Positions 51,417 through 59,619 of a stretch of 64,000 bases of DNA are shown here, one piece after another (position 1 is the stretch's first letter; each line of letters opens with the position of its first letter). The notes under the pieces are model-generated. The model made no database searches. It had not been told where the DNA came from and worked only from the letters and a program-made list of their open reading frames with translations. The stretch spans positions 1,302,001 through 1,366,000 of the forward strand of contig NZ_CP108032.1 in NCBI RefSeq assembly GCF_036169555.1, written 5' to 3'. Position numbers and translations under genes: made by a program. The DNA comes from Streptomyces sp. NBC_00306. Its GTDB lineage: Bacteria > Actinomycetota > Actinomycetes > Streptomycetales > Streptomycetaceae.

Positions 51417-52637
51417 TCATTCACCCGCGCCGCAGGCGTCCTCGAAGAAGTCCAGATTCTCGTGGAGCGACTTCATCAGCCGGTCCCGCTCGGCATCGTC
51501 GACCTGGACGGGCGTCACATTCGTGGCGTCGGTGAGCCGGCGGAAACCGCCCCGGCTCTCCAGCCGGCCGACGACCCGGATGGGCAGTCCGACGAGATGG
51601 GCATGACCGGCGGTGCGGTACGCGTCCTCCTCCAGTGCCACCCGGATGTGCGGAACCTCCGCCCCTGCCAGCACCCGCAGCCGTACGGTCCCCGGCCCCC
51701 GCGGCCCCGAGCGGCGCATCCGGATCACCGTGCCCGTGATCCGCACGGGCACCGACGGCTCGTCCTGGAGATAGCGGGCCCCCGCCTCCCGCAGGGCCGG
51801 CAGGTCCCCGGGCGAGAACTCCACCGGCTCGCTGACGGGGGCGCACCCGTCGGGCACCCCGGCCGCGGGCGACCATGAAAGCTCGATCCGCGCCCCCTCC
51901 GAGCCGCGGACGAGCGCGATGACGGCCTCGGTCAACTCGCGGCTGACACCGAGCTCGACCGCCTGGTCGAAGGCCTCCATACCGCCGGTGGCCCGCTGGT
52001 AGTCGGTGGCCTCGCGGGCCGCCTGGAGGGCGTGATGGAGACGGACCACGACGGCACGGCCACCGGCCACGGGCACGAAGGCGGTGAGGCTGCGCCCGCC
52101 CGGAGCGGGCCCGACCAGCACGCCTTCGAGCGAGGCGTGAGCCTGCCGCCGGTGGCGCGCGCCGTAGTAGCCGGCCCGGCCGCGGGCCGCGAGAGCGCCT
52201 GCCAGCAGCATCTGCCGGGCGGCCGCGCGCATCTGCTCCTGCACGGTCCAGGCAGCGGTACCCGAGGGCCCCTGCGGCACATCGCGCCACCAGCGGACCT
52301 CGTCGCTCGGCACGGTGAGCCCGACCAGCACCTCGCGGGCCGAGGGGGCGGCACTGCGCGCGAGCGCGATCAGCGCCTCGGACAACAGGTCCTCGCAGTC
52401 GGGAAAGGACCTGCTCTCGGGGACGAGCAGGCTGGTGCCGCCCACGGACGGACCGGGCGGTGTCCAGCGGGCGTAGCGGCCCGCCGCTCCCCCGCGTCGC
52501 CGCCAGCCGTGCCGGTCGAGCAGCGCGCCCAGGACGACGGGGTCGACCTGGGCGGGATCCGGTTCGCCTCCGTACCAGGGTCCTGGCACCTCCGCGCCCG
52601 GATGCGGCCGTACAGATTCGTCGAAGGGCCGGTGCAT
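51417..52637 (-). CDS. Unknown protein with OB-like C-terminal domain, partner of DUF4365 gene
   Basis: 406 residues. I do not recognise the N-terminal two thirds (soluble, Arg/Ala-rich, no membrane segment). Residues about 300-385 ([14 protein letters not shown], then [13 protein letters not shown] and [19 protein letters not shown]) have the beta-rich spacing of an OB-like fold, an inference. ATG 52637 shares a base with the DUF4365 stop (TGATG), so the two are translated together. Confidence 0.75.
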   Translation of the reverse strand: MHRPFDESVRPHPGAEVPGPWYGGEPDPAQVDPVVLGALLDRHGWRRRGGAAGRYARWTPPGPSVGGTSLLVPESRSFPDCEDLLSEALIALARSAAPSAREVLVGLTVPSDEVRWWRDVPQGPSGTAAWTVQEQMRAAARQMLLAGALAARGRAGYYGARHRRQAHASLEGVLVGPAPGGRSLTAFVPVAGGRAVVVRLHHALQAAREATDYQRATGGMEAFDQAVELGVSRELTEAVIALVRGSEGARIELSWSPAAGVPDGCAPVSEPVEFSPGDLPALREAGARYLQDEPSVPVRITGTVIRMRRSGPRGPGTVRLRVLAGAEVPHIRVALEEDAYRTAGHAHLVGLPIRVVGRLESRGGFRRLTDATNVTPVQVDDAERDRLMKSLHENLDFFEDACGAGE

Positions 52638-53233
52638 CAGGGTCTCCCTCCCGCCCCGACCCGCGTCATGATCTCGCAGAGCGCACGGTCGTCGAAGATC
52701 CGTGAGGTCGGGATCCGCACTGTGGTCCTGCGCCTGCCCGTCACCGGGTGGCCGGCCAGGTTGGTCCAGTAGCAGCAGTGACGCAGATCGAGCCGGTCAT
52801 GACTGGCGCGCAGCCATTCGTCCTGGGTCCGCGGAACGAGCATCACGACGAGGATCTTGTGCACGGACACCGGGGTGCGGGCCAGTTTCACCAGATGGTC
52901 GTTGTCGAGCGTGAAGGAGAAAGCGGGACCCGGTGGATGCGGAGGGATCTGATAGGTGCATTTCAGCTGCACCTTTATCGTCACCTCGTCGTCGACGGTG
53001 TGACCGGCCGAGCTGTGACTGACGTGCCAGTCGATGCCGTTGTCCGGAAAGGGCTGGGAGAGCGAGCATCCGGCCGCGGCCGCGACCGCGTGGAGATAGC
53101 CCACCTGGAGGGTCTCCATGCAGGCGGTGGTGGCGAGTGAGCCGCGCAGTGGTGCCGTCCGTGGGGACAGCAGCCCTCCCCCGACACTTTCGGCACGGGA
53201 GGTACCCCCAAATTCCGGCTGCGGGAGAGCCAT
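52637..53233 (-). CDS. DUF4365 predicted PD-(D/E)XK-fold nuclease-like protein
   Basis: 198 residues from ATG 53233 (ALPQPEFGG); another ATG at 53305 is possible. The domain begins near residue 32 (GSLATTACMETLQVGYLHAV). Candidate active-site positions are E39, D68 in GIDWH and Q89-x-K91 in VQLKCT, the E-D-(Q/E)xK pattern of the restriction-endonuclease fold. DUF4365 domains are seen in phage-defence and mobile contexts as well as alone. No flanking defence genes here. Confidence 0.8.
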   Translation of the reverse strand: MALPQPEFGGTSRAESVGGGLLSPRTAPLRGSLATTACMETLQVGYLHAVAAAAGCSLSQPFPDNGIDWHVSHSSAGHTVDDEVTIKVQLKCTYQIPPHPPGPAFSFTLDNDHLVKLARTPVSVHKILVVMLVPRTQDEWLRASHDRLDLRHCCYWTNLAGHPVTGRRRTTVRIPTSRIFDDRALCEIMTRVGAGGRP

Positions 53234-53405
53234 TGCTCTTCGTGCCTTCCGGGCGGTACTGAATCGAAGTCTAGACGACAGAGCGTCAATTTCTTTGTCT
53301 GTCATCTGTGTTGTCACCGCCCGGCGTACAGCGCAAACGGCCCGGGTATCACGGATTCGGGCAGGGGTTTTCTCCATCTGCCAGACGTGTGCGAGGAGTT
53401 CGGGG

Positions 53406-54131
53406 ATGACGCACTGGTTCGACGGCCCGCTGGCCGCATTTGACACCGAAACCACCGGAGTCGACGTAGAGGAGGACCGCATCGTGTCCGCGGCGGTCGT
53501 CGTGCAGGACATGGCGGGCGGGCGGCCGCGTGTCACCCGCTGGCTGGTCAACCCCGGCGTTCCCGTACCGCCCGGGGCGACCGAGATCCACGGTCTGACC
53601 GACGACCATCTGCAGCGCAACGGCCGCTGGCCGGCGCCGGTGATGGAGGAGATAGCCCGCACCCTCGCCGAGCAGTGCGCTGCGTCCCGGCCGCTGGTGG
53701 TGATGAACGCGCCGTTCGACCTGACCATGCTGGACCGTGAGCTGCGACGGCACCGCGCCTCGTCGCTCGCCCGCTATCTGGAGAACAAGCCGCTGTGTGT
53801 GCTCGACCCGCGGGTTCTGGACAAACACCTGGACCGCTACCGCAAGGGCAAGCGCACCCTGACCGATCTGTGCGCGCAGTACGAGGTGGTGCTCGACGAG
53901 GCGCACGACGCGGCCGCCGACGCCCTGGCGGCGATGGAGGTGACCCGTGCGGTGGGCCGCCGCTTCGCCACCCGGACGGAACGGCTGTCCGCGGCCGAGC
54001 TGCACACGCTCCAGGCGGTGTGGCACGCGGCGCAGGCGCGGGGGCTTCAGGCGTGGTTCGCCCGCAGCGGTACCCCGGAGCTGGTGGACCCGGCCTGGCC
54101 GCTGCGGCCCGAACTGCCCGCCGCCGCCTGA
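53406..54131 (+). CDS. DnaQ-like DEDDh 3'-5' exonuclease
   Basis: 241 residues from ATG 53406 with GAGGAG 7 bases upstream. ExoI FDTETTG carries D13 and E15; ExoII is MNAPFDLTML; ExoIII is EAHDAAADALA with the catalytic His and Asp, all in the first 180 residues. The tail (about 185-241) is not recognised. Stand-alone proteins like this may act in repair or RNA trimming. Divergent from the DUF4365 gene across a 172-base region. Confidence 0.92.
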   Translation: MTHWFDGPLAAFDTETTGVDVEEDRIVSAAVVVQDMAGGRPRVTRWLVNPGVPVPPGATEIHGLTDDHLQRNGRWPAPVMEEIARTLAEQCAASRPLVVMNAPFDLTMLDRELRRHRASSLARYLENKPLCVLDPRVLDKHLDRYRKGKRTLTDLCAQYEVVLDEAHDAAADALAAMEVTRAVGRRFATRTERLSAAELHTLQAVWHAAQARGLQAWFARSGTPELVDPAWPLRPELPAAA

Positions 54132-54168
54132 CGCGTACGGCCGCGGGGCACGGCCCCGTACAACAGAG

Positions 54169-54198
54169 AAGCCGGTCCGTCGGTGACGGACCGGCCTT
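54169..54198. terminator. Terminator after the exonuclease gene, next to tRNA-Val
   Basis: Stem AAGCCGGTCCGTC / GACGGACCGGCCTT, loop GGT, then TTCCC. It ends 7 bases from the tRNA 3' end and can stop both transcripts. Confidence 0.8.
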
Positions 54199-54204
54199 TC
54201 CCGG

Positions 54205-54276
54205 TGGGCGATACTGGGTTCGAACCAGTGACCTCTTCGGTGTGAACGAAGCGCTCTCCCACTGAGCTAATCGCCC
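54205..54276 (-). tRNA. tRNA-Val (anticodon CAC)
   Basis: 72 bases without encoded CCA. Acceptor GGGCGAT pairs with ATCGCCC; D arm TAGCTCAGTGGGAGAGC; anticodon stem CTTCG/CGAAG with loop TTCACAC, giving anticodon CAC (reads GUG); T arm CTGGTTCGAACCCAG. Identical to the copy at 57599-57670. Confidence 0.97.
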
Positions 54277-54326
54277 GGGAACGGACTGAACCATACAGGC
54301 CCCGGCCGCCTGCCTTCAAATCTCAT

Positions 54327-54773
54327 TCAGCCGGTCCGCAGGTACGCCGCCAGTCCGCGGCGGCCACCGCGCATCATCGCCGCGTGGTTAGCGCGGAAGA
54401 CCGGACGGCACAGCGGAGCCAGCCGCCTCATCAGCGGCTTCCGTACCTCCACCTCCTGCTCGTAGACGACGTGGGTGCCCTCCCCGCGGTGGGCGAGCGT
54501 CCAGCGCGCCCAGCCCTCCAGGTCGCCCTCCAGGCCGATCTCCAGGACCAGCCCCGCCGGATCGCTCCGGAGGGGGCGGGCGGTGACGAACAGGTCGTAC
54601 GGCAGGAACGAGCGGAAGCGCGCGGTACCGCTCACCTCGTCGAGCGGGATGACCTCGCGGACCTGCGGCCACCAGCGCGGGTACTCCTCGGCCCGTTCGA
54701 GCGCCGCGTACACGACCGCGGGCGCGGCCCCGAGAACCCAGACGCTCCGAAAACGGTAGTGAGACCAGTTCAT
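54327..54773 (-). CDS. SRPBCC-fold (START-like) protein
   Basis: 148 residues. The pattern fits the SRPBCC lipid/ligand-binding fold: VWVLGAAPAVVYAALERAEEYPRWWPQ near the start in shorter pieces, a central beta region and a long C-terminal helix (RPVFRANHAAMMRGG). Ligand unknown. Start ATG 54773. Divergent from the large membrane protein across a 101-base region with an inverted repeat. Confidence 0.85.
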   Translation of the reverse strand: MNWSHYRFRSVWVLGAAPAVVYAALERAEEYPRWWPQVREVIPLDEVSGTARFRSFLPYDLFVTARPLRSDPAGLVLEIGLEGDLEGWARWTLAHRGEGTHVVYEQEVEVRKPLMRRLAPLCRPVFRANHAAMMRGGRRGLAAYLRTG

Positions 54774-54808
54774 GGCCCAAGTCTGCGCCCGGGAGGCGGG
54801 CCCGGGCG

Positions 54809-54831
54809 GTACTCATACGCGATCTGAGTAC
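54809..54831. promoter_or_regulatory. Inverted repeat between divergent SRPBCC and membrane genes
   Basis: GTACTCA and TGAGTAC flank 9 bases, a spacing typical of dimeric regulator sites. A second palindrome, TGTGGCCGCGGCCACA (54851-54866), ends 9 bases before the membrane-gene start. Confidence 0.4.
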
Positions 54832-54874
54832 GCGCGCGCATGTCCGCCACTGTGGCCGCGGCCACACTCCGAAC

Positions 54875-57541
54875 ATGGACAACGTTCCGCCACCCGCCGA
54901 GGAACTGGCGATACTCGACCGCGAGCTGGCCCGACTGGACGCCCGCCGGGCCCAGTTGCTGGCCCGCCGCGCCTGGCTGCTCACCCTGATCCGGCCCGTC
55001 GCCGCACCGCCCCAGGCCGCATGGGCCCATGGCGGACGGCCATTCGCCGCACCACCCGCCGAGACGTCACCGCCCAACGTGCAGAATCTGCTGCTCACCT
55101 TGGGCGGCATTCTGCTGACCATCGCGGCGATCGCCTTCACGCTCGTCAGCTGGGGCGACATGGGCATCGGCGGACGGTCGGCCGTGCTCGGCGCCGTCAC
55201 CGTCGCCGCGCTCGCCGCCCCGGCCCTGCTGGTGCGCCGCACACTCACCTCGACCGCGGAGGCAGTGGCCGCGCTCGGGATGGTGCTGATGGTGCTGGAC
55301 GCCTACGCCCTGCACGCGGTCGCCCTGCCGGAGACGAGCGGGCTCGGTTACTCGGCCGCGGCGGCGGCCGTTCTCGCCGCCGCCTGGACGGCGTACTCCT
55401 TCGTGCTCCCCCGGCTCCGGACCCCCCTGCCGGTCGCCGCGGTGACGGCCCAACTCCCCCTGTGGCTCTGGTCGCTGACCGGATCGGCGGGTGCACCGTC
55501 GATGGAGTGGGCGCTGCTGGCGACGGCCGCGCTCGACGTCGCGGCCGCGGTGTGGCTGAAACGGGACACCATCCGCGGGATCGCGCTGGTGGGTGCCGCG
55601 GTGACGGGCGGCGGGGCGCTGCTGCTCGGCCTGGGACAGTCGGTGACGGCCTCCGGACCGGTCGCGGCCCTCCCGCCGGCCGCGCTGCTCACGGCCGCGG
55701 CCGGTGTCGCGATGTTCACGGCGTGGCGCGTGCCCGCGGCCACGGTCGCCGCGTCGGTGGTGGCCGGCCTCGCGCTGATCGCCGGTGTGGGCGGTGTCGT
55801 ACGGGCCGCTGTGGCGGCGGAGGCGGAGGGGTGGGGCATCCTCACCTATCTGCTGTGCGCGGTGGCCCTGTTGGGCGTCGTCCGCTCGCCTCTGCCTCGG
55901 CGTCTGGTGCCGGGACCGGTCTACGCGTCGGCCGCTGTCCAGGGCCTCGCCGTCCTCGCCGCGCTTCCGCTGCTGCTGGTCACCCTGGCGGGCCCGTTGT
56001 CGGTGCTGCCGGACATCTGGTCGGGCGCTCCGTCGGACGCCCGGGCCTCCCTCGGCGCGGACCTGCCCGCGGAGGGTCTGACGTCCGCGCCGGTCGTCCT
56101 GCTCGTGGTCGCGGGCGTGCTGGTGCTCTTCTCACGTCGCCCGGACCTTGCCGCGCCGCCGGCCGGACCGGCTGCGGCGACCGCGCACGACCACGCCCCG
56201 GACGCACCGCTCTCCGCGGCGCGCCCTCACCCGGCGCCCGGTCCTTCCGCCGCCGGTCCGGCGGCGGGCGCCGCACCCGCCGAGGAGCCGTCCGGAGCCG
56301 ACGACAGGGCCACCGGCACGGACCGTCCCGGCACGGCGGCGAGCGGTCAGGACGCACCCGGCGCCGGCCCGTGGGGCGCCTGGATGCCCGGCACCGGTGA
56401 TCCCACCGCGGCCCGGCCGGCCCCCCGTGATCTGGCCCGCGGCGGAGCCCTGGCACTCGGCTGGGCCGCCCTGGTCGTCGTCCCGCCCGCCTTCGGGTTC
56501 GGGTACGGCCTCGCCGTGGCCCTCCATCTCGCCCTCACGCTCGGCATGCTCGCGCTCGCCGCCCGGCGCTCCCCCACCTCCGCCGCCATCGCGCTCGCCT
56601 GCGGCCTCGCCGGTGCGGCCGGCGTCACGGTACTGGCCCTCGCGACCCGGCCGGCGACCTTCACCGTGCTCGGCACGCTCGTCGCCGCGCTCACGGTGGC
56701 CGCGGTCGCCGCCCGGACCGGCACCGCGATCAGGTCCGTACTGGCCTGCGCGGCGGCCGTGTTCACGACCGCCCTGCTGGGCGCGCTCGCCGGAGCGGCC
56801 GAACTCCCGCCCCATCAGGCGGCGTTGCTGATCCTGCTGGTGCCCGCCGCCGTCGCACTGCTCGCCCACCGGCTCGGTACGCACCCGGTCACCCTGCCGC
56901 TGGAGTGCACCGGAGCGGCAGCGGGCCTCCTCGCGATCGCCCTCGCCGCCGGCGACCGGCCGGCCCTCGCCCTGGTCCTCGCGCTCTGCGGTGTCATCAC
57001 CGCCGGCACAGCTCTGCGGCCCGAGCGCCGCATCGCGGCCGGCGCCACCGCGACCGTGCTGTTCGTCCTGGCGACCTGGGTACGTCTGGCCGCGTCGGAC
57101 GTCTCCACCCCGGAGGCGTACACGCTGCCCGTGACGATCCCCGCGCTCGCCATCGGCGTACTGCGCCGGCGCCGCGACCCGGCGGCCTCCTCATGGCCAG
57201 CGTACGGCCCCGGGCTCGCCGCGACGCTGCTGCCGAGCCTGGTCGCCGCCTGGGGCGACCAGCACTGGCTGCGGCCGCTGCTGCTGGGCGTCGTGGCGCT
57301 CGCGATCACGCTCGTCGGCGCCCGGCTGCGTCTCCAGGCGCTGCTGGTGCTCGGCGGCGCGGTCCTCGCCCTGGACGCATTGCACGAGCTTGCGCCGTAC
57401 GTCGTCCAGGTCGTCGGTGCGCTGCCGCGCTGGCTGCCGCCCGCGCTGGCGGGCCTTCTGCTCCTCGCCGTGGGTGCCACGTACGAGCAGCGGCTGCGTG
57501 ACGCGCGCAGGCTGCGGGAGTCCCTGGGCCGCATGCACTGA
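54875..57541 (+). CDS. Large SCO7613-C-terminal-type multi-pass membrane protein
   Basis: 888 residues. The N-terminus has a short coiled coil (about 8-40, EELAILDRELARLDARRAQL), then roughly 20 or more hydrophobic helices in two blocks separated by a Pro/Ala/Asp-rich linker (about 425-510). Resembles the actinobacterial family named after SCO7613, function unknown. No catalytic motif seen. Starts at ATG 54875. Flanked by the two tRNA-Val genes. Confidence 0.85.
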   Translation: MDNVPPPAEELAILDRELARLDARRAQLLARRAWLLTLIRPVAAPPQAAWAHGGRPFAAPPAETSPPNVQNLLLTLGGILLTIAAIAFTLVSWGDMGIGGRSAVLGAVTVAALAAPALLVRRTLTSTAEAVAALGMVLMVLDAYALHAVALPETSGLGYSAAAAAVLAAAWTAYSFVLPRLRTPLPVAAVTAQLPLWLWSLTGSAGAPSMEWALLATAALDVAAAVWLKRDTIRGIALVGAAVTGGGALLLGLGQSVTASGPVAALPPAALLTAAAGVAMFTAWRVPAATVAASVVAGLALIAGVGGVVRAAVAAEAEGWGILTYLLCAVALLGVVRSPLPRRLVPGPVYASAAVQGLAVLAALPLLLVTLAGPLSVLPDIWSGAPSDARASLGADLPAEGLTSAPVVLLVVAGVLVLFSRRPDLAAPPAGPAAATAHDHAPDAPLSAARPHPAPGPSAAGPAAGAAPAEEPSGADDRATGTDRPGTAASGQDAPGAGPWGAWMPGTGDPTAARPAPRDLARGGALALGWAALVVVPPAFGFGYGLAVALHLALTLGMLALAARRSPTSAAIALACGLAGAAGVTVLALATRPATFTVLGTLVAALTVAAVAARTGTAIRSVLACAAAVFTTALLGALAGAAELPPHQAALLILLVPAAVALLAHRLGTHPVTLPLECTGAAAGLLAIALAAGDRPALALVLALCGVITAGTALRPERRIAAGATATVLFVLATWVRLAASDVSTPEAYTLPVTIPALAIGVLRRRRDPAASSWPAYGPGLAATLLPSLVAAWGDQHWLRPLLLGVVALAITLVGARLRLQALLVLGGAVLALDALHELAPYVVQVVGALPRWLPPALAGLLLLAVGATYEQRLRDARRLRESLGRMH

Positions 57542-57551
57542 GGCGGCAACG

Positions 57552-57592
57552 CCGAAGGCCCCGAAGACCTGTTGGGTCTTCGGGGCCTTCGG
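57552..57592. terminator. Strong terminator after the large membrane gene
   Basis: Perfect 18-bp arms CCGAAGGCCCCGAAGACC / GGTCTTCGGGGCCTTCGG, 5-base loop, 7 bases from the second tRNA-Val. Confidence 0.85.
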
Positions 57593-57598
57593 TCCGGG

Positions 57599-57670
57599 TG
57601 GGCGATACTGGGTTCGAACCAGTGACCTCTTCGGTGTGAACGAAGCGCTCTCCCACTGAGCTAATCGCCC
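57599..57670 (-). tRNA. tRNA-Val (anticodon CAC), second copy
   Basis: 72 bases, identical to the copy at 54205-54276, with the same CAC anticodon loop and no encoded CCA. A hairpin directly follows its 3' end in both copies, though the two hairpins differ in sequence. Confidence 0.97.
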
Positions 57671-57748
57671 GGGCGCATCGCAAACATTACCCCATGGCGG
57701 GGGTCCCCCCGGCCGCGCGCCGGCGGAGGGTGCGCGCCCCTTTCCGCA

Positions 57749-58210
57749 TCACTCCTTGATCTTCCACGGCATCTCGAAGCCGAACTTCCAGACGTAGATC
57801 CCGACCAGCACCGCGATGATCACCAGACCGATCGTGGTCAGGATGATGTTCCGCCGGCGGACCTTGGGATCGAGCGCCCTCTGTGCCGCCTCGGTGACCT
57901 TGCGCTTGGTCCAGCGCAGCACCAGCTGGGCCCAGACGAACTCGGTCGCCCAGATCGCCATGCCGCCGAAGATCACCAGCCAGCCGGGTCCCGGCAGCGG
58001 CAGCATCACGATGCCGGCGCCGACGACCGCGAGGCCGACCACGAACACACCGACCTGCCAGCTCAGGTGCAGCGGCTTCGACCGCTTGATGAAATGGGGC
58101 GCACGGGACCCGAGCTCCGGCTCGGCCCCTTCCGGCGCCGTTACGTCCCCCGTCACGGGGTTGGAGGCCACCGCCGTGGCCTTCCCCCGCTCGTCACTCT
58201 CCGCATTCAT
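57749..58210 (-). CDS. PGPGW-family (TIGR02611) membrane protein
   Basis: 153 residues from ATG 58210 (NAESDERGK). A polar N-terminal 45 residues, then helices at about 50-70, 75-92 and 122-142. The signature LPLPGPGWLVIFGG lies between the first two. Function unknown. The frame upstream of 58210 is non-coding in character. Divergent from ssgB. Confidence 0.88.
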   Translation of the reverse strand: MNAESDERGKATAVASNPVTGDVTAPEGAEPELGSRAPHFIKRSKPLHLSWQVGVFVVGLAVVGAGIVMLPLPGPGWLVIFGGMAIWATEFVWAQLVLRWTKRKVTEAAQRALDPKVRRRNIILTTIGLVIIAVLVGIYVWKFGFEMPWKIKE

Positions 58211-58371
58211 GGACACAAACGTACCGGATCGGGTGACGTCACCGGAATGGCCGTATGACCCAAAGTAATACACCGCCGTACGAGCGACATGAAGGATCAC
58301 AAAACGGTCAGAGGGGTTTACAACGGCACCGTAGGTGGCATGTCGATTTCGCCGACGTGCGAATCCCCGAG

Positions 58372-58386
58372 CGCACACTGAGCGAA
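58372..58386 (+). promoter_or_regulatory. Weak BldD-like box before ssgB
   Basis: CGCACACTGAGCGAA fits nTnACnC(A/T)GnGTnAn at 7 of 9 fixed positions, 15 bases before the ssgB start. ssgB is, as I recall, a reported BldD target and has a SigH-dependent promoter. Another palindrome, GGTGACGTCACC, is at 58232-58243. Confidence 0.4.
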
Positions 58387-58400
58387 AGGCCCTGGCGCTT

Positions 58401-58814
58401 ATGAACACCACGGTCAGCTGCGAGCTGCACCTGCGCCTCGTTGTATCGAGCGAGTCTTCACTGCCTGTACCCGCGGGCCTGCGGTATGACACGGCCGATC
58501 CTTATGCCGTGCACGCCACCTTCCACACCGGAGCCGAAGAGACGGTCGAGTGGGTCTTTGCCCGCGACCTTCTCGCCGAGGGGCTGCACCGGCCCACCGG
58601 CACGGGCGACGTCAGAGTCTGGCCGTCACGCAGTCATGGCCAGGGCGTCGTCTGCATCGCGCTGAGCTCCCCGGAGGGCGAAGCACTGCTCGAGGCCCCG
58701 GCGCGGGCCCTGGAGTCGTTCCTGAAGCGGACCGACGCAGCCGTGCCACCCGGCACCGAGCATCGTCACTTCGATCTCGACACGGAGCTCTCGCACATCC
58801 TGGCCGAAAGCTGA
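58401..58814 (+). CDS. ssgB: Sporulation division protein SsgB
   Basis: SsgB marks septum sites and recruits FtsZ in sporulating aerial hyphae. The 137-residue protein (MNTTVSCELHLRLVV...) agrees along its length with S. coelicolor SsgB as I remember it, and SsgB is nearly invariant across Streptomyces. Start ATG 58401; AAAGG lies about 11 bases upstream. Monocistronic, followed by hairpins. Confidence 0.97.
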   Translation: MNTTVSCELHLRLVVSSESSLPVPAGLRYDTADPYAVHATFHTGAEETVEWVFARDLLAEGLHRPTGTGDVRVWPSRSHGQGVVCIALSSPEGEALLEAPARALESFLKRTDAAVPPGTEHRHFDLDTELSHILAES

Positions 58815-58832
58815 GCCAGGCAGAGAGCTGCA

Positions 58833-58863
58833 CGGCGCCGTCCTACTCGGGGAGACGGCGCCG
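58833..58863 (+). terminator. ssgB terminator hairpin
   Basis: Arms CGGCGCCGTC / GACGGCGCCG around 11 bases, 18 bases after the ssgB stop. Confidence 0.7.
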
Positions 58864-58888
58864 CGCGGACAACCTCATACGGCGGACA

Positions 58889-58930
58889 TCGGCGCCGTCA
58901 CCGCGCATTCCAGCGCGGTGACGGCGCCGA
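58889..58930. repeat. 18-bp inverted repeat, second hairpin after ssgB
   Basis: Perfect arms TCGGCGCCGTCACCGCGC / GCGCGGTGACGGCGCCGA with loop ATTCCA. Its outer GGCGCCGTC is the same word as in the preceding hairpin, so the two can also pair with each other. No T-run. Confidence 0.7.
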
Positions 58931-58951
58931 TGCGCTCCCGGCGCGAACCGC

Positions 58952-58957
58952 TAGAGT
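58952..58957 (+). promoter_or_regulatory. -10 box of the CGNR gene
   Basis: TAGAGT is a near-ideal HrdB -10, 48 bases before GTG 59006. The -35 region falls in the preceding inverted repeat and is poor. Confidence 0.45.
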
Positions 58958-59005
58958 CAGCGCAATTCGGCGGGGACCCGCCCGCAGCAGGCCAGGGAGC
59001 GAATC

Positions 59006-59563
59006 GTGCTGATTCCCCACGACACCAGGATCGCCCTCGACACCGTCGTCGATCTGGTGAACACCGCACCGGAGACCGAGCAGGGGGACGGGCTCGCGAA
59101 CGTCGCCGCGCTGTACGACTTCGCACGCGGTCACGACATCAGCGGCGTGGGTGAGCTCGGCCACCGGGACCTCAAGGCCGTGCAGGACGTCCGCAGCCGG
59201 TTCGCGGAGATCTTCGCGGCGACCGACGCCCGCAGCGCGGCCGAGATGGTCAACGAGCTCGTCGCGGCCGCGGGCACCACCCCGCAGCTGACCGACCACG
59301 ACGGCTACGACTGGCACGTGCACTACTTCGCGCCCGGCGCCTCGATCGCCGACCACCTCGCCGCCGACTGCGGGATGGCGCTGGCCTTCATCGTGGTCGC
59401 GGGCGAGCAGGAGCGGCTGCGGCGCTGCGAGGCCCCGGACTGCGGGCGCGCCTTCGTCGACCTCTCGCGCAACCGCTCCCGCCGCTACTGCGACAGCCGC
59501 ACCTGCGGGAACCGTCTGCATGTCGCCGCGTACCGCGCCCGCCGCAAGGAAGCCGCGGGCTGA
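59006..59563 (+). CDS. CGNR zinc-finger (ABATE) regulator
   Basis: 185 residues from GTG 59006 with AGGGAG upstream. An N-terminal ABATE-type ligand/stress domain (about 1-130) is followed by a CGNR treble-clef zinc finger with C141, C146, C162, C167 and the name motif CGNR at 167-170. Probably a DNA-binding regulator; target unknown. Confidence 0.92.
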   Translation: MLIPHDTRIALDTVVDLVNTAPETEQGDGLANVAALYDFARGHDISGVGELGHRDLKAVQDVRSRFAEIFAATDARSAAEMVNELVAAAGTTPQLTDHDGYDWHVHYFAPGASIADHLAADCGMALAFIVVAGEQERLRRCEAPDCGRAFVDLSRNRSRRYCDSRTCGNRLHVAAYRARRKEAAG

Positions 59564-59619
59564 GCCCGGCGCGCCGGGCCGGAACCCCCGCCACGGGAAT
59601 GGTTCTCACCCGTGGCCGC

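Noticed and set aside
53118..53405. Upstream extension of the exonuclease gene
   Set aside because: The frame is open to 53118 but crosses the divergent DUF4365 start; ATG 53406 has GAGGAG at good spacing and the exonuclease motif begins there.
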